Shown here piece by piece: positions 56,300 through 64,000 of a DNA stretch of 64,000 nucleotides (positions within the stretch are counted from its first letter, which is position 1; the number at the start of each line of letters is the position of its first letter). The notes under the pieces were generated by a model. It was given only the letters and a program-made list of their open reading frames with translations, did not search any database and was not told where the DNA came from. A program made the position numbers and the translations under genes. The stretch lies in NCBI RefSeq assembly GCF_021223605.1, contig NZ_CP075175.1, positions 3,427,501-3,491,500 on the forward strand, read 5' to 3'. This stretch comes from Paenibacillus sp. 481 (GTDB lineage Bacteria > Bacillota > Bacilli > Paenibacillales > Paenibacillaceae).

Positions 56300-59200
56300 A
56301 TGGCGGGAAGAGCAATCGTGCAAAAGGTTTACCACTTGTCTCCAATGCAGGAGGGAATGTTGTTTCATTCCCTCCTGCACAACGAATCGTCGCCTTATTA
56401 TGAGGTCATGTCTTTTCGCGTCATAGGCGAGTTGAACGTCGATCTGCTCCAACAGGCTTTTGATCAGTTGATTGCACGGCATGACATCTTTCGGACTAAC
56501 TTTATGGCTGCCAAATCCAAAAGACCGCAGCAGGTTGTATTGGAAACTCGGAAGCTGCGCCTTCACGTTGAAGATCTCACACACCTTGACGAGACTAGCC
56601 GAGCGGCTTGTATCGCCCAATATAAAGCGCAAGATAAAGCGCGAAGTTTTGATTTAGCGAAGCAAATGTTAATGAGGGCTGCTATTTTTAGGCTCGATGC
56701 TGAAAAATTTCAGGTCGTGTGGAGCTACCACCATATTTTAATGGATGGCTGGTGTCTCGGGATTGTGTTTCGCGAGCTGTTCGAAATGTATGCGGCTTTA
56801 CATAAGGGAACAGGCATCCAGTTGGAGCGGCCAACTCCTTATGCGGAATTTATTCAGTGGCTTGAAAAGCAGGACAAGCAAGCTGCGCAGCAATATTGGC
56901 AGACGTACTTGGAGGGGTATCATCAAACGGCATCGTTTCCTAAGCGTAGGCAAGAACATGGGGCGCATGAACAGCATGAACAGCATGATCAGCGTGACTA
57001 TCAGAATTCGGATGGAAGAAATGAAAAAAGTGCAAAAAGTGCAAAGGCATTTTTGCACGCTGAGGCTGCTTTTTGGCTGGATCGAGATTTGACCTCGCAG
57101 CTGGTTGAGCTTGCAGTTCAGCAGCAAGTGACCTTAAGTACGGTGTTTCATGCGGTGTGGGCGATATTGTTGCAGCGTTACAATCATTGCCGAGATGTCG
57201 TATTTGGGAGCGTTGTTTCAGGGCGCCCTCCTAGTATTGCGGGTATTGAAAAAATGGTCGGTCTCTTCATTAATACGATTCCAGTACGCATAACGAGTGA
57301 TGAGCTTACATTTGATCAGCTGCTGTTGTCGTGCAAACAGTCCGCTCTAGATTCCGAGGCGCACAGCTATTATCCGCTTTACGATATTCAGGCACATTCG
57401 TCATTAAAGCAAGCGCTGTTTGATCATATCGTTGTATTTGAAAATTATCCGCTTAGTGATGAAGCGAGCTCGCTGTTGAGCTCGTATGAGCTAGGATTTG
57501 TCGTAGATAAGCTGGATACAGTCGAGCAAACGAACTATTCGTTGACGGTAGCGGTGCTACCCGGCGAAAAACTGGGCATCAAAATGATCTATGATGCTCA
57601 CCAGTATGAAGCGCACACGATTCAACAAATTGTAGAACATCTTCAGGAAGTGATAAGCAAGGTGGTGAGTAATCCGGTCATCGCTGTTCACGAACTTGAA
57701 ATCGTAACCGAGCAAGAACGGGCCAAGCTCCTTGTAGAGTGGAATCAGACGCGGAGTGAGTATCCACGCGAGGTCACGGTGACGGAGCTGTTCGAGCAGC
57801 AGGTAGCTGCACGGCCGGAGCGTACCGCGCTCGTGTACGAGCAGGAAACGTTGAGCTACGGGGAGCTGGACAAGCGGGTGAGCCAACTGGCGCGGGTGCT
57901 TGCGCGTCGTGGCGTGGAGTCGGGAGCCTTAGTGGGGCTGATGGCTGAGCGTTCTGTGGAAATCGTAGTTAGCATGCTCGCGATCTTGAAGTTGGGTGCG
58001 GCTTATGTGCCGATTGATCCGGAGTATCCAGTGGAGCGGATTCGGTATATGTTGCAAGATAGCGGGACAAGTCTGCTCGTTACGCAGCGGCATTTAGCGG
58101 AAAAGGCGGAGCAGACCGGGTTTGCGGGAGAATTGTTTATGGTTGAGGCGGCTGGGCTAGGTGATGTGGGTGAGGATATTGCTGGTTCAGACGCTGAAGC
58201 TGGTACGGCTAATACGGTCAGTGACGCGAGTGTGGGTAGCACCGCCGTAGACGTTAGTACGGCTAACGTTGCAAGTTCAGTCCATTCTGCAAGTCTATTC
58301 AATCCCGTCGAAGCGGGGAAGAGCGGGGAGCAGCTGGCGTACGTGATGTACACCTCGGGTACGACGGGAGAGCCAAAAGGGGTGCTGATTACGCATCGCG
58401 GCATCGTCAAGTTGGCGAAGGAAGGCGACGTGATTGACGTCACGCCGCAGGACGTCATGCTATCGTTGTCGTCGTTTGCGTTTGACGGCTCGACATTTGA
58501 TGTGTACAGCGCCCTGCTGAATGGGGCAACACTAGTGATCGCCTCGAAGCCGACGATGCTGGACGTGTCTGGGCTGACTCGTGTGATGGAGGAGCAGGGT
58601 GTAACGGTATTTTTGGCCACGACAGCGTTGTTTAACGTATTGGTGGATGCTCGAATCGAGGCGTTGTGCGGGGTGAGGAAGCTCTTTTTTGGCGGGGAAA
58701 AGGCTTCGTTAGAGCATGTGAGACGGGCGCTGGAACAGCTGGGCACCGGAAAATTAGTGAATGCGTACGGCCCAACGGAGAATACGGTAATTGCAACGTG
58801 TCAGCGGGTAGATAGGATCGCAGAGGATGCAAGTGTGATTCCGATTGGTCGGCCTATTCGCAATACGACTGCCTACGTGTTAAGTCCGTATGGACAATTG
58901 CAGCCGATTGGTGTGGCGGGCGAGCTGTGCGTGGGCGGAGAGGGACTTGCACTGGGGTATTGGCAGCGGCCGGAGCTGACGGCCGAGCGGTTTATGGCGC
59001 ACCCGTTTGAGGTGGGTGAGAAGTTGTACCGCACCGGAGATTTGGTGCGCTGGCTGCCGGACGGCACGCTGGAATATGTGGGCCGCCTTGATAATCAAGT
59101 GAAGCTGCGCGGTCAGCGGATCGAGCTAGGGGAAATCGAAGCGGTGCTGAAGCAGCATCCCGATGTGCAGGATGCGGTGGTGCTCGTATGGAACCGAGCG

Positions 59201-62200
59201 GGTCAGCTGCCCGATCCTTCGTTAGGTCATGCGGAGGATCGCGAGGAAGGTTGTGCAGAGGGATGCGAGGAAGGACGTACAGAGGGTCGCGCAGAAGGCC
59301 CTGTGGAAGGTCGTATGAAAGGACGCACGGAAGATCGTGCGGATGGGCGTATGGAAGGTAGCACGGAGGGGTGTGCGGAGAGTCATACGGAAGCCCCTGC
59401 GGAAGGTCAGGGAGGGTTGCTTCCTAGCGAGGGCGAATCCGAAGTAGGTGCAGGTAGAAGCGGAGATGCGTATTTATGTGCCTATGTGGTAACGCGTCCT
59501 AACGATTCGTCTCAAGGTGAAGTGTTGGCAGTGCTGCGAGCTTTTGCGCGGAGTAAGCTTCCGTCGTATATGGTACCAGCGTTCTTTGTGAATCTTGAAC
59601 AGCTGCCACTCACCGCGAACGGCAAGGTAGATCGGCGTGCCTTGGCGGAGCCGGATCTAGAGCAAGCCGGAGCGATCATGGGTATTTCCATGTACGCCGT
59701 ACCAGCTACCGAGCTAGAAGTCGCACTCGCCGAGCTATGGCAGCAGGTGCTTGGAATCGAGCGTGTCGGGGTGTGGGACAACTTTTTTGAACGAGGAGGC
59801 CACTCCTTAAAAGCGATGCTGCTTATTGCGCAGTGCGAAAAGGTGCTTGGCGTCGAAGTGCCGCTTCGGCTCCTATTTGAGCGGCCGACGATACGGGAGT
59901 TGGCGGAGCAACTGGTGCTTATGCAAACAAAGGAGCACGCCGAAGTGTTGGAACCATTTGATACGCCTGATTCATCTGATCCAGCTGATTCATCAAGGCA
60001 GAGGTCTGCGGAGAGAAAGCTCACGGAAATCGAGTCTCTCGCAAAGCAGCCGTACTATTCGGTATCGTCTGCGCAGAAACGGATATTCGTCTTGCAGCAG
60101 TTGGATGTATCAACGACCAGCTACAATGTGCCTGGTGTGTATCGGTTGGAAGGGCAGTTGGATACGCATCGATTGCAGCGGGCGCTTCAGAAGCTTGTGG
60201 ATCGTCACGAGTCATTCCGAACCTCGTATACGATCGTTAATGAGGAGCCTGTGCAGGTCATTCATGATGAAGTGTTGCTAGACATCATGTATACCGAGAT
60301 CGGGCAATTTGAAGGTCAAGAACGACATCATTCGCAACCAAACCATGCTATACAAACAGACAGACAAACGGACAGACAAATTGAAGATCATATTCAAGCT
60401 CATATAGAATCTTTTATTCGCCCGTTCTCGCTTGAACAGGCACCGCTGATGCGGGTAGAAGTGCTCAAGCTTGCTACAAATGAGCATCTGCTCCTGTTGG
60501 ATATACACCATATCGCAGCAGACGGGCTCTCATTCAGCATTATTTGGCAAGAGCTTGTTCAGTTGTATACGTTCGATCAACTCGACGCATTCTGGCCTGA
60601 CGAAGCTGGCCCCGATGCAGCTCGGTTCGACTCATCCCAGCCTGATGATGTTCGTCTCGACGCGGCGAACCCCAGCGCTTGCGAAATAGCGCAAGCAGGC
60701 GAGCAAATAGATACGTGCAGAGCGGAAATAAGTGTAGTGAACAATGATGAAGCACACAAGGGTGATGCGCACAATGATGAAGCGCACAAGGGTGATGCGA
60801 CCAACACGACCAACACGACCAACGTGACCAACGTGACCAACGCGACCAACGCGACCAGTATGGCCAAGCGCAAAGCACTGCCCGAGCTGCGCATCCAGTA
60901 CAAAGAGTATGCTGCATGGCAGCAGCAATGGTTGCAAAGCGAGTCGATGCAGCGGCAGGAAGCATACTGGCTCCATGTCTTCCAAGAAGAAGGTGACATA
61001 CCAACCTTGGAGCTACCAACCGACTACCCGCGCCCGGCGATACGCAGGTCGGAAGGGGATTCACTCCTGTTCACGCTAACCCGTGAACAGACGCAGGGCT
61101 TGCAGCAGCTAGCTCGCGACACAGGCAGCACGCTCTATATGCTGCTCCTGGCCGCCTACAACGTGCTGCTGCACAAATACACGAACCAGACGGATATCGT
61201 CGTCGGTTCACCGATAGCGGGGCGCTCGCAAGCAGACCTCGCCGATGTGGTCGGCATGTTCGTGAACACGCTCGCCCTGCGCAGTCGCCCCGAAGGCAGC
61301 AAATCGTTCATTGACCTGCTGAACGAAGTTAAGCAGCAGACACTGCAAGCATTTGCGCATCAAGATTATCCTTTTGAGCTGCTCGTCGAAAAGCTTGAGC
61401 TGACACGTGATATGAGCCGCAACCCGCTGTTCGACACGATGTTTACGCTGCAAAGCTTTGGCGATGCCAATATGAACATGGGGGATATAACGTGGAGTAA
61501 CTATCCTGTACAAGCAAGGAGCGTCAAGTTTGATCTCGTGCTGACAATCGTGGCTACAGAGGAGCGGTTGGAATGCAACTTCGAATATAGCACGTCATTG
61601 TTTGCCAAAGAGTCGATGGAGCGCTTTGTTCGTCATTTTTCTCAAATTGTACAGGGTATCACGGCCGCTCCGCACAAACTAATCCAAGACATCGCTGTAT
61701 GTTCACTGTCCGAGCAAAGGCAGCTACTCGTCGATTGGAATAAAACATGGTCTTCGTATCCACGCGAACAAAGCCTGCATGCTTTGTTCGAACAGCAAGT
61801 TGTGCGAACACCAAATCAAACAGCAATCATCTTTGAACATGTACAGCTCACATATTCCGAGCTAAATAATCAAGCAAATAAACTTGCCCACGCGCTACGC
61901 AGTAAAGGTATTCATTCACGAAATACGGTAGGACTATTGCTGGAGCGCTCGCATCTCGTTGTGGTCAGTATTTTGGCGATATTGAAGACGGGCGGAGCTT
62001 ATGTACCTATTGATCCTGAATATCCGGCGGAAAGGATGGGCTACATTTTACACGATTGTCAAGCTGACTTGCTCTTAACCGAACAGCATTTGCACGATAA
62101 AGCAGCACAATCGGGATATAATGGAGCGGCTCTGTACGTGGATGGTATGGATTGGCAGGAAAAGGCGAGGCCTAACGCTACTCTGTCAGGGGATAGCCGT

Positions 62201-64000
62201 GATAAAAGTAAACTGATAGAAAGTGATGAGCTGGCGTATATCATTTACACCTCAGGCACGACCGGCAAGCCGAAAGGGACGTTAACGACCCATCGTAACA
62301 TTTCGCGTGTTGTGATGAATACGAATTATATTCAAGTAACCGAGAAGGATGTCGTGCTGGGGCTTTCCTCGTTTGCGTTTGATGGTTCTACCTTTGACAT
62401 CTTTGGAGCGCTGCTAAATGGTGCTACTTTAGTTATCGCATCTAAGCAAGATGTGCTTGATATTTCTAAATTAGTCTCCATTATCGAACGACAGCACGTA
62501 ACGGTGCTTTTTATTACGACAGCTTTGTTTAATCTAATCGTCGATTTGCGACTGAGTAGCCTGCGCGGGCTGCGCAAAATTTTGTTTGGCGGTGAGCGTG
62601 TATCCGTCCATCATGTCGAAAAAGCGTATCAAGCACTAGGAGCCGGCAAGCTAATCCATGTGTACGGTCCTACGGAAAGCACGGTGTTTACGACCTATTT
62701 TCCGATAGATGACTGGAAGCAATGGTCCACGATTCCGATCGGCAGGCCGTTAAGCAATACGACGGTTTATATATTGGGTAGTCACAATCAGCTACAGCCG
62801 CTAGGCGTTGCAGGTGAGCTATGTATCGGTGGGGAGGGGGTGGCGCAAGGATATTTGCATCGACCTGAACTGACGCGCGAAAAATTTACGGCACACCCTT
62901 TTCAAAAAGGGAAAACCATTTATCGCACAGGAGATATGGCTCGCTGGCTGCCAAATGGGACTATTGAGTATATCGGCAGAATAGATGATCAAGTCAAAAT
63001 TCGTGGGCATCGAATTGAGCTGGGTGAGATCGAAACGGTATTGCGTAGCCATCCGGTTATAAGGGATGCGTTTGTGACGGAATGGACTGATCAACAAGGA
63101 GATAAGCATATATGTGCTTATGTTGTAAGCAGGAAAGACGGGCTAGATAGGGTAGGCGAGAAAGACAAGAAAGACAAGGAAGACAACGACGGCGAGGGTG
63201 GCAAGGGTGACGTGGACAGCATGGGTGATATGAACGATATAGGCGACATGGATAACATGAACGACATGGCACAAATTAAGGCGTATCTTAGTCAGCAGTT
63301 GCCTAGCTACATGATTCCTACGTTTTTAATTCCGGTGTCTGTCCTTCCGCTTACACTGAATGGAAAGGTGAACCTAGGTAAGCTCCCGCAACCTAGCGGG
63401 GAATGGCTAAGGGAGCTAGGACAAGCATGCTATGCTATGCCTGTTACCGAAAGTGAACTGTATTTGCTTGAACTGTGGCAGGACATTTTAGGAGTTGAGT
63501 CGATCCGTACCGATGATAACTTTTTCGTTATTGGCGGAAATTCACTCAAGGCCTTGGCACTTGCTGCAAAAATAAGTGATCAATTCAAGATAGAGCTGCC
63601 GACGACGGCCCTATTTGAACATAGCACGATTAAGTCTTTGGCGACGTATTTGGATCACGCTGGTGGTCATTCTGGTGAAGTACAGTCTGTTTTCAAATTG
63701 AATCAGCAGGCGGAAAGAGCTGTTTTTTGTTTCCCACCTGTTATCGGAAATGGCTTTATTTTTTACGAGCTAGCACAAGGTTTGCACGCACATACTTTGT
63801 ACGGCTTCGAGTTTCTTGCAAATGATCTTCGGCTTGAGCAATATCTCGCTCACATCCTAAACATTCAACCTGACGGGCCATATGTACTGCTTGGGTATTC
63901 GGCAGGTGGTAATCTTGCTTTTGAAGTTGCGCAGAAGCTGGAAGAGCTAGGGCATGAGGTATCGGATATCATTATAATGGATGCCGCTGCGAAGTCAGAT
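56300..64000 (+). CDS. Two-module terminating NRPS: C-A-T-C-A(Ile)-T-TE (3' end outside window)
   Basis: ATG at 56300 (SD gaggtg), 25 nt after the first NRPS. 2567 codons are open to the window edge. C5 (HHILMDG at 144) starts with YHLSPMQEGMLFH, the form found after an epimerase (D-to-L type), and the short N-terminus can dock with the first synthetase. A5 (YTSGTTG at 684) has pocket DGFLFGAVI, identical to A2/A3; T5 Ser is 1169. C6 has HHIAADG at 1403. A6 (YTSGTTG at 1983) has pocket DGFFLGVVF, an Ile-type code; T6 reads GGNSL (Ser 2415). The last visible part is a type I thioesterase with nucleophile GYSAGG (Ser 2534). A6 carries a Lys/Asp/Gly/Met/Asn-rich insert at the A8-A9 position. It is the chain-terminating enzyme of the assembly line. 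Confidence 0.95.
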   Translation, partial: MAGRAIVQKVYHLSPMQEGMLFHSLLHNESSPYYEVMSFRVIGELNVDLLQQAFDQLIARHDIFRTNFMAAKSKRPQQVVLETRKLRLHVEDLTHLDETSRAACIAQYKAQDKARSFDLAKQMLMRAAIFRLDAEKFQVVWSYHHILMDGWCLGIVFRELFEMYAALHKGTGIQLERPTPYAEFIQWLEKQDKQAAQQYWQTYLEGYHQTASFPKRRQEHGAHEQHEQHDQRDYQNSDGRNEKSAKSAKAFLHAEAAFWLDRDLTSQLVELAVQQQVTLSTVFHAVWAILLQRYNHCRDVVFGSVVSGRPPSIAGIEKMVGLFINTIPVRITSDELTFDQLLLSCKQSALDSEAHSYYPLYDIQAHSSLKQALFDHIVVFENYPLSDEASSLLSSYELGFVVDKLDTVEQTNYSLTVAVLPGEKLGIKMIYDAHQYEAHTIQQIVEHLQEVISKVVSNPVIAVHELEIVTEQERAKLLVEWNQTRSEYPREVTVTELFEQQVAARPERTALVYEQETLSYGELDKRVSQLARVLARRGVESGALVGLMAERSVEIVVSMLAILKLGAAYVPIDPEYPVERIRYMLQDSGTSLLVTQRHLAEKAEQTGFAGELFMVEAAGLGDVGEDIAGSDAEAGTANTVSDASVGSTAVDVSTANVASSVHSASLFNPVEAGKSGEQLAYVMYTSGTTGEPKGVLITHRGIVKLAKEGDVIDVTPQDVMLSLSSFAFDGSTFDVYSALLNGATLVIASKPTMLDVSGLTRVMEEQGVTVFLATTALFNVLVDARIEALCGVRKLFFGGEKASLEHVRRALEQLGTGKLVNAYGPTENTVIATCQRVDRIAEDASVIPIGRPIRNTTAYVLSPYGQLQPIGVAGELCVGGEGLALGYWQRPELTAERFMAHPFEVGEKLYRTGDLVRWLPDGTLEYVGRLDNQVKLRGQRIELGEIEAVLKQHPDVQDAVVLVWNRAGQLPDPSLGHAEDREEGCAEGCEEGRTEGRAEGPVEGRMKGRTEDRADGRMEGSTEGCAESHTEAPAEGQGGLLPSEGESEVGAGRSGDAYLCAYVVTRPNDSSQGEVLAVLRAFARSKLPSYMVPAFFVNLEQLPLTANGKVDRRALAEPDLEQAGAIMGISMYAVPATELEVALAELWQQVLGIERVGVWDNFFERGGHSLKAMLLIAQCEKVLGVEVPLRLLFERPTIRELAEQLVLMQTKEHAEVLEPFDTPDSSDPADSSRQRSAERKLTEIESLAKQPYYSVSSAQKRIFVLQQLDVSTTSYNVPGVYRLEGQLDTHRLQRALQKLVDRHESFRTSYTIVNEEPVQVIHDEVLLDIMYTEIGQFEGQERHHSQPNHAIQTDRQTDRQIEDHIQAHIESFIRPFSLEQAPLMRVEVLKLATNEHLLLLDIHHIAADGLSFSIIWQELVQLYTFDQLDAFWPDEAGPDAARFDSSQPDDVRLDAANPSACEIAQAGEQIDTCRAEISVVNNDEAHKGDAHNDEAHKGDATNTTNTTNVTNVTNATNATSMAKRKALPELRIQYKEYAAWQQQWLQSESMQRQEAYWLHVFQEEGDIPTLELPTDYPRPAIRRSEGDSLLFTLTREQTQGLQQLARDTGSTLYMLLLAAYNVLLHKYTNQTDIVVGSPIAGRSQADLADVVGMFVNTLALRSRPEGSKSFIDLLNEVKQQTLQAFAHQDYPFELLVEKLELTRDMSRNPLFDTMFTLQSFGDANMNMGDITWSNYPVQARSVKFDLVLTIVATEERLECNFEYSTSLFAKESMERFVRHFSQIVQGITAAPHKLIQDIAVCSLSEQRQLLVDWNKTWSSYPREQSLHALFEQQVVRTPNQTAIIFEHVQLTYSELNNQANKLAHALRSKGIHSRNTVGLLLERSHLVVVSILAILKTGGAYVPIDPEYPAERMGYILHDCQADLLLTEQHLHDKAAQSGYNGAALYVDGMDWQEKARPNATLSGDSRDKSKLIESDELAYIIYTSGTTGKPKGTLTTHRNISRVVMNTNYIQVTEKDVVLGLSSFAFDGSTFDIFGALLNGATLVIASKQDVLDISKLVSIIERQHVTVLFITTALFNLIVDLRLSSLRGLRKILFGGERVSVHHVEKAYQALGAGKLIHVYGPTESTVFTTYFPIDDWKQWSTIPIGRPLSNTTVYILGSHNQLQPLGVAGELCIGGEGVAQGYLHRPELTREKFTAHPFQKGKTIYRTGDMARWLPNGTIEYIGRIDDQVKIRGHRIELGEIETVLRSHPVIRDAFVTEWTDQQGDKHICAYVVSRKDGLDRVGEKDKKDKEDNDGEGGKGDVDSMGDMNDIGDMDNMNDMAQIKAYLSQQLPSYMIPTFLIPVSVLPLTLNGKVNLGKLPQPSGEWLRELGQACYAMPVTESELYLLELWQDILGVESIRTDDNFFVIGGNSLKALALAAKISDQFKIELPTTALFEHSTIKSLATYLDHAGGHSGEVQSVFKLNQQAERAVFCFPPVIGNGFIFYELAQGLHAHTLYGFEFLANDLRLEQYLAHILNIQPDGPYVLLGYSAGGNLAFEVAQKLEELGHEVSDIIIMDAAAKSD
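59226..59415 (+). repeat. 12-bp tandem repeats inside A5 (between A8 and A9)
   Basis: Shorter version (about 62 residues) of the E-G-R/x repeat, with Cys-containing variants (E-G-C) not present in A2 or A3. Confidence 0.88.
60580..60862 (+). repeat. Expanded tandem-repeat insert in C6
   Basis: Same site as the C4 insert but longer. It includes duplicated GATGAAGCGCACAAGGGTGA units (60767-60800) and six or more ACCAACRYG 9-bp units (60801-60855) encoding Thr-Asn-x repeats. A separate 12-bp duplication (ACAGACAAAC-type) lies near 60352-60380. Confidence 0.82.
63130..63275 (+). repeat. Lys/Asp and Gly-Asp-Met-Asn-rich insert in A6 (between A8 and A9)
   Basis: Follows ICAYVVSRKD and precedes AYLSQQLPSYM. 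Units such as GGCGACATGGAT and GATATGAACGAT recur. This is the same structural position as the E-G-R repeats, but the sequence is unrelated. Confidence 0.75.

Larger units (their letters stand above)
57733..61452 (+). repeat. NRPS duplicated block, copy 3 (A5-T5-C6)
   Basis: Near-identical to copy 2 over about 3.6 kb, across A, T and C domains in a different gene. The similarity begins abruptly at CTCCTTGTAGAGTGGAA and ends after GTTTACGCTGCAAA. Confidence 0.85.

Overview
The window looks like chromosome of a spore-forming, low-to-mid-GC Firmicute, most likely Paenibacillus or a close relative. The reasons are strong Shine-Dalgarno (SD) sequences before almost every gene, sigma-A-type promoters, TTG and GTG starts, a SafA-like LysM protein without a signal peptide, a copper-amine-oxidase-type 'stalk' protein, a Firmicute-type (T7SSb) secretion ATPase and a lipopeptide-style NRPS. 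No rRNA, tRNA, CRISPR array, prophage or intact insertion sequence was seen.

Layout. 1-4747: 3' end of a Tad/Flp-pilus-like operon (unknown protein cut by the window edge, TadE-like pseudopilin with an Ig-like tail, CpaA-type prepilin peptidase, membrane FHA protein). 4860-8621: housekeeping genes (SDR epimerase, YneK-like protein, endonuclease IV, PurU). 8841-18492: a type VII secretion locus: EssC, a WXG100 protein, a VWA protein, a PP2C phosphatase, an EsaB/YukD ubiquitin-like protein, a membrane-anchored protein kinase, then a secreted stalk protein. EsaA, EssA and a classical EssB are absent. 18641-27428: small membrane proteins, transketolase, PpnP, a 6PGDH-family dehydrogenase, Pgi, YigZ, a TetR regulator and a LysM protein whose leader folds on paper into a large nested structure. 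27701-31750: sulfate ABC transporter. 31899-40776: methyltransferase, MBL hydrolase, Cof phosphatase, EamA transporter, RpiR regulator, lipoate ligase, a Fur-box-controlled nitroreductase, a membrane protein and CbiZ.

41021-64000: two NRPS genes forming one assembly line. The first is C-A-T-C-A-T-C-A-T-C-A-T-E and the second is C-A-T-C-A-T-TE, with the TE cut by the window end. Reading the specificity-pocket residues by eye gives Asn - X - X - D-Ser - X - Ile, where the three X domains share one code I cannot assign. The N-terminal starter-type C domain suggests an N-acylated hexapeptide. The three X domains are near-identical copies with mosaic patterns. They carry in-frame low-complexity inserts between A2 and A3 and 12-bp tandem repeats between A8 and A9, the two places where tailoring domains interrupt other A domains. 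Two C domains carry similar expansions.

Best leads: the kinase/phosphatase/VWA/ubiquitin-like module built into a reduced T7SS locus; the repeat-expanded, gene-converted NRPS; and the 240-nt candidate structured leader at 26221-26460.
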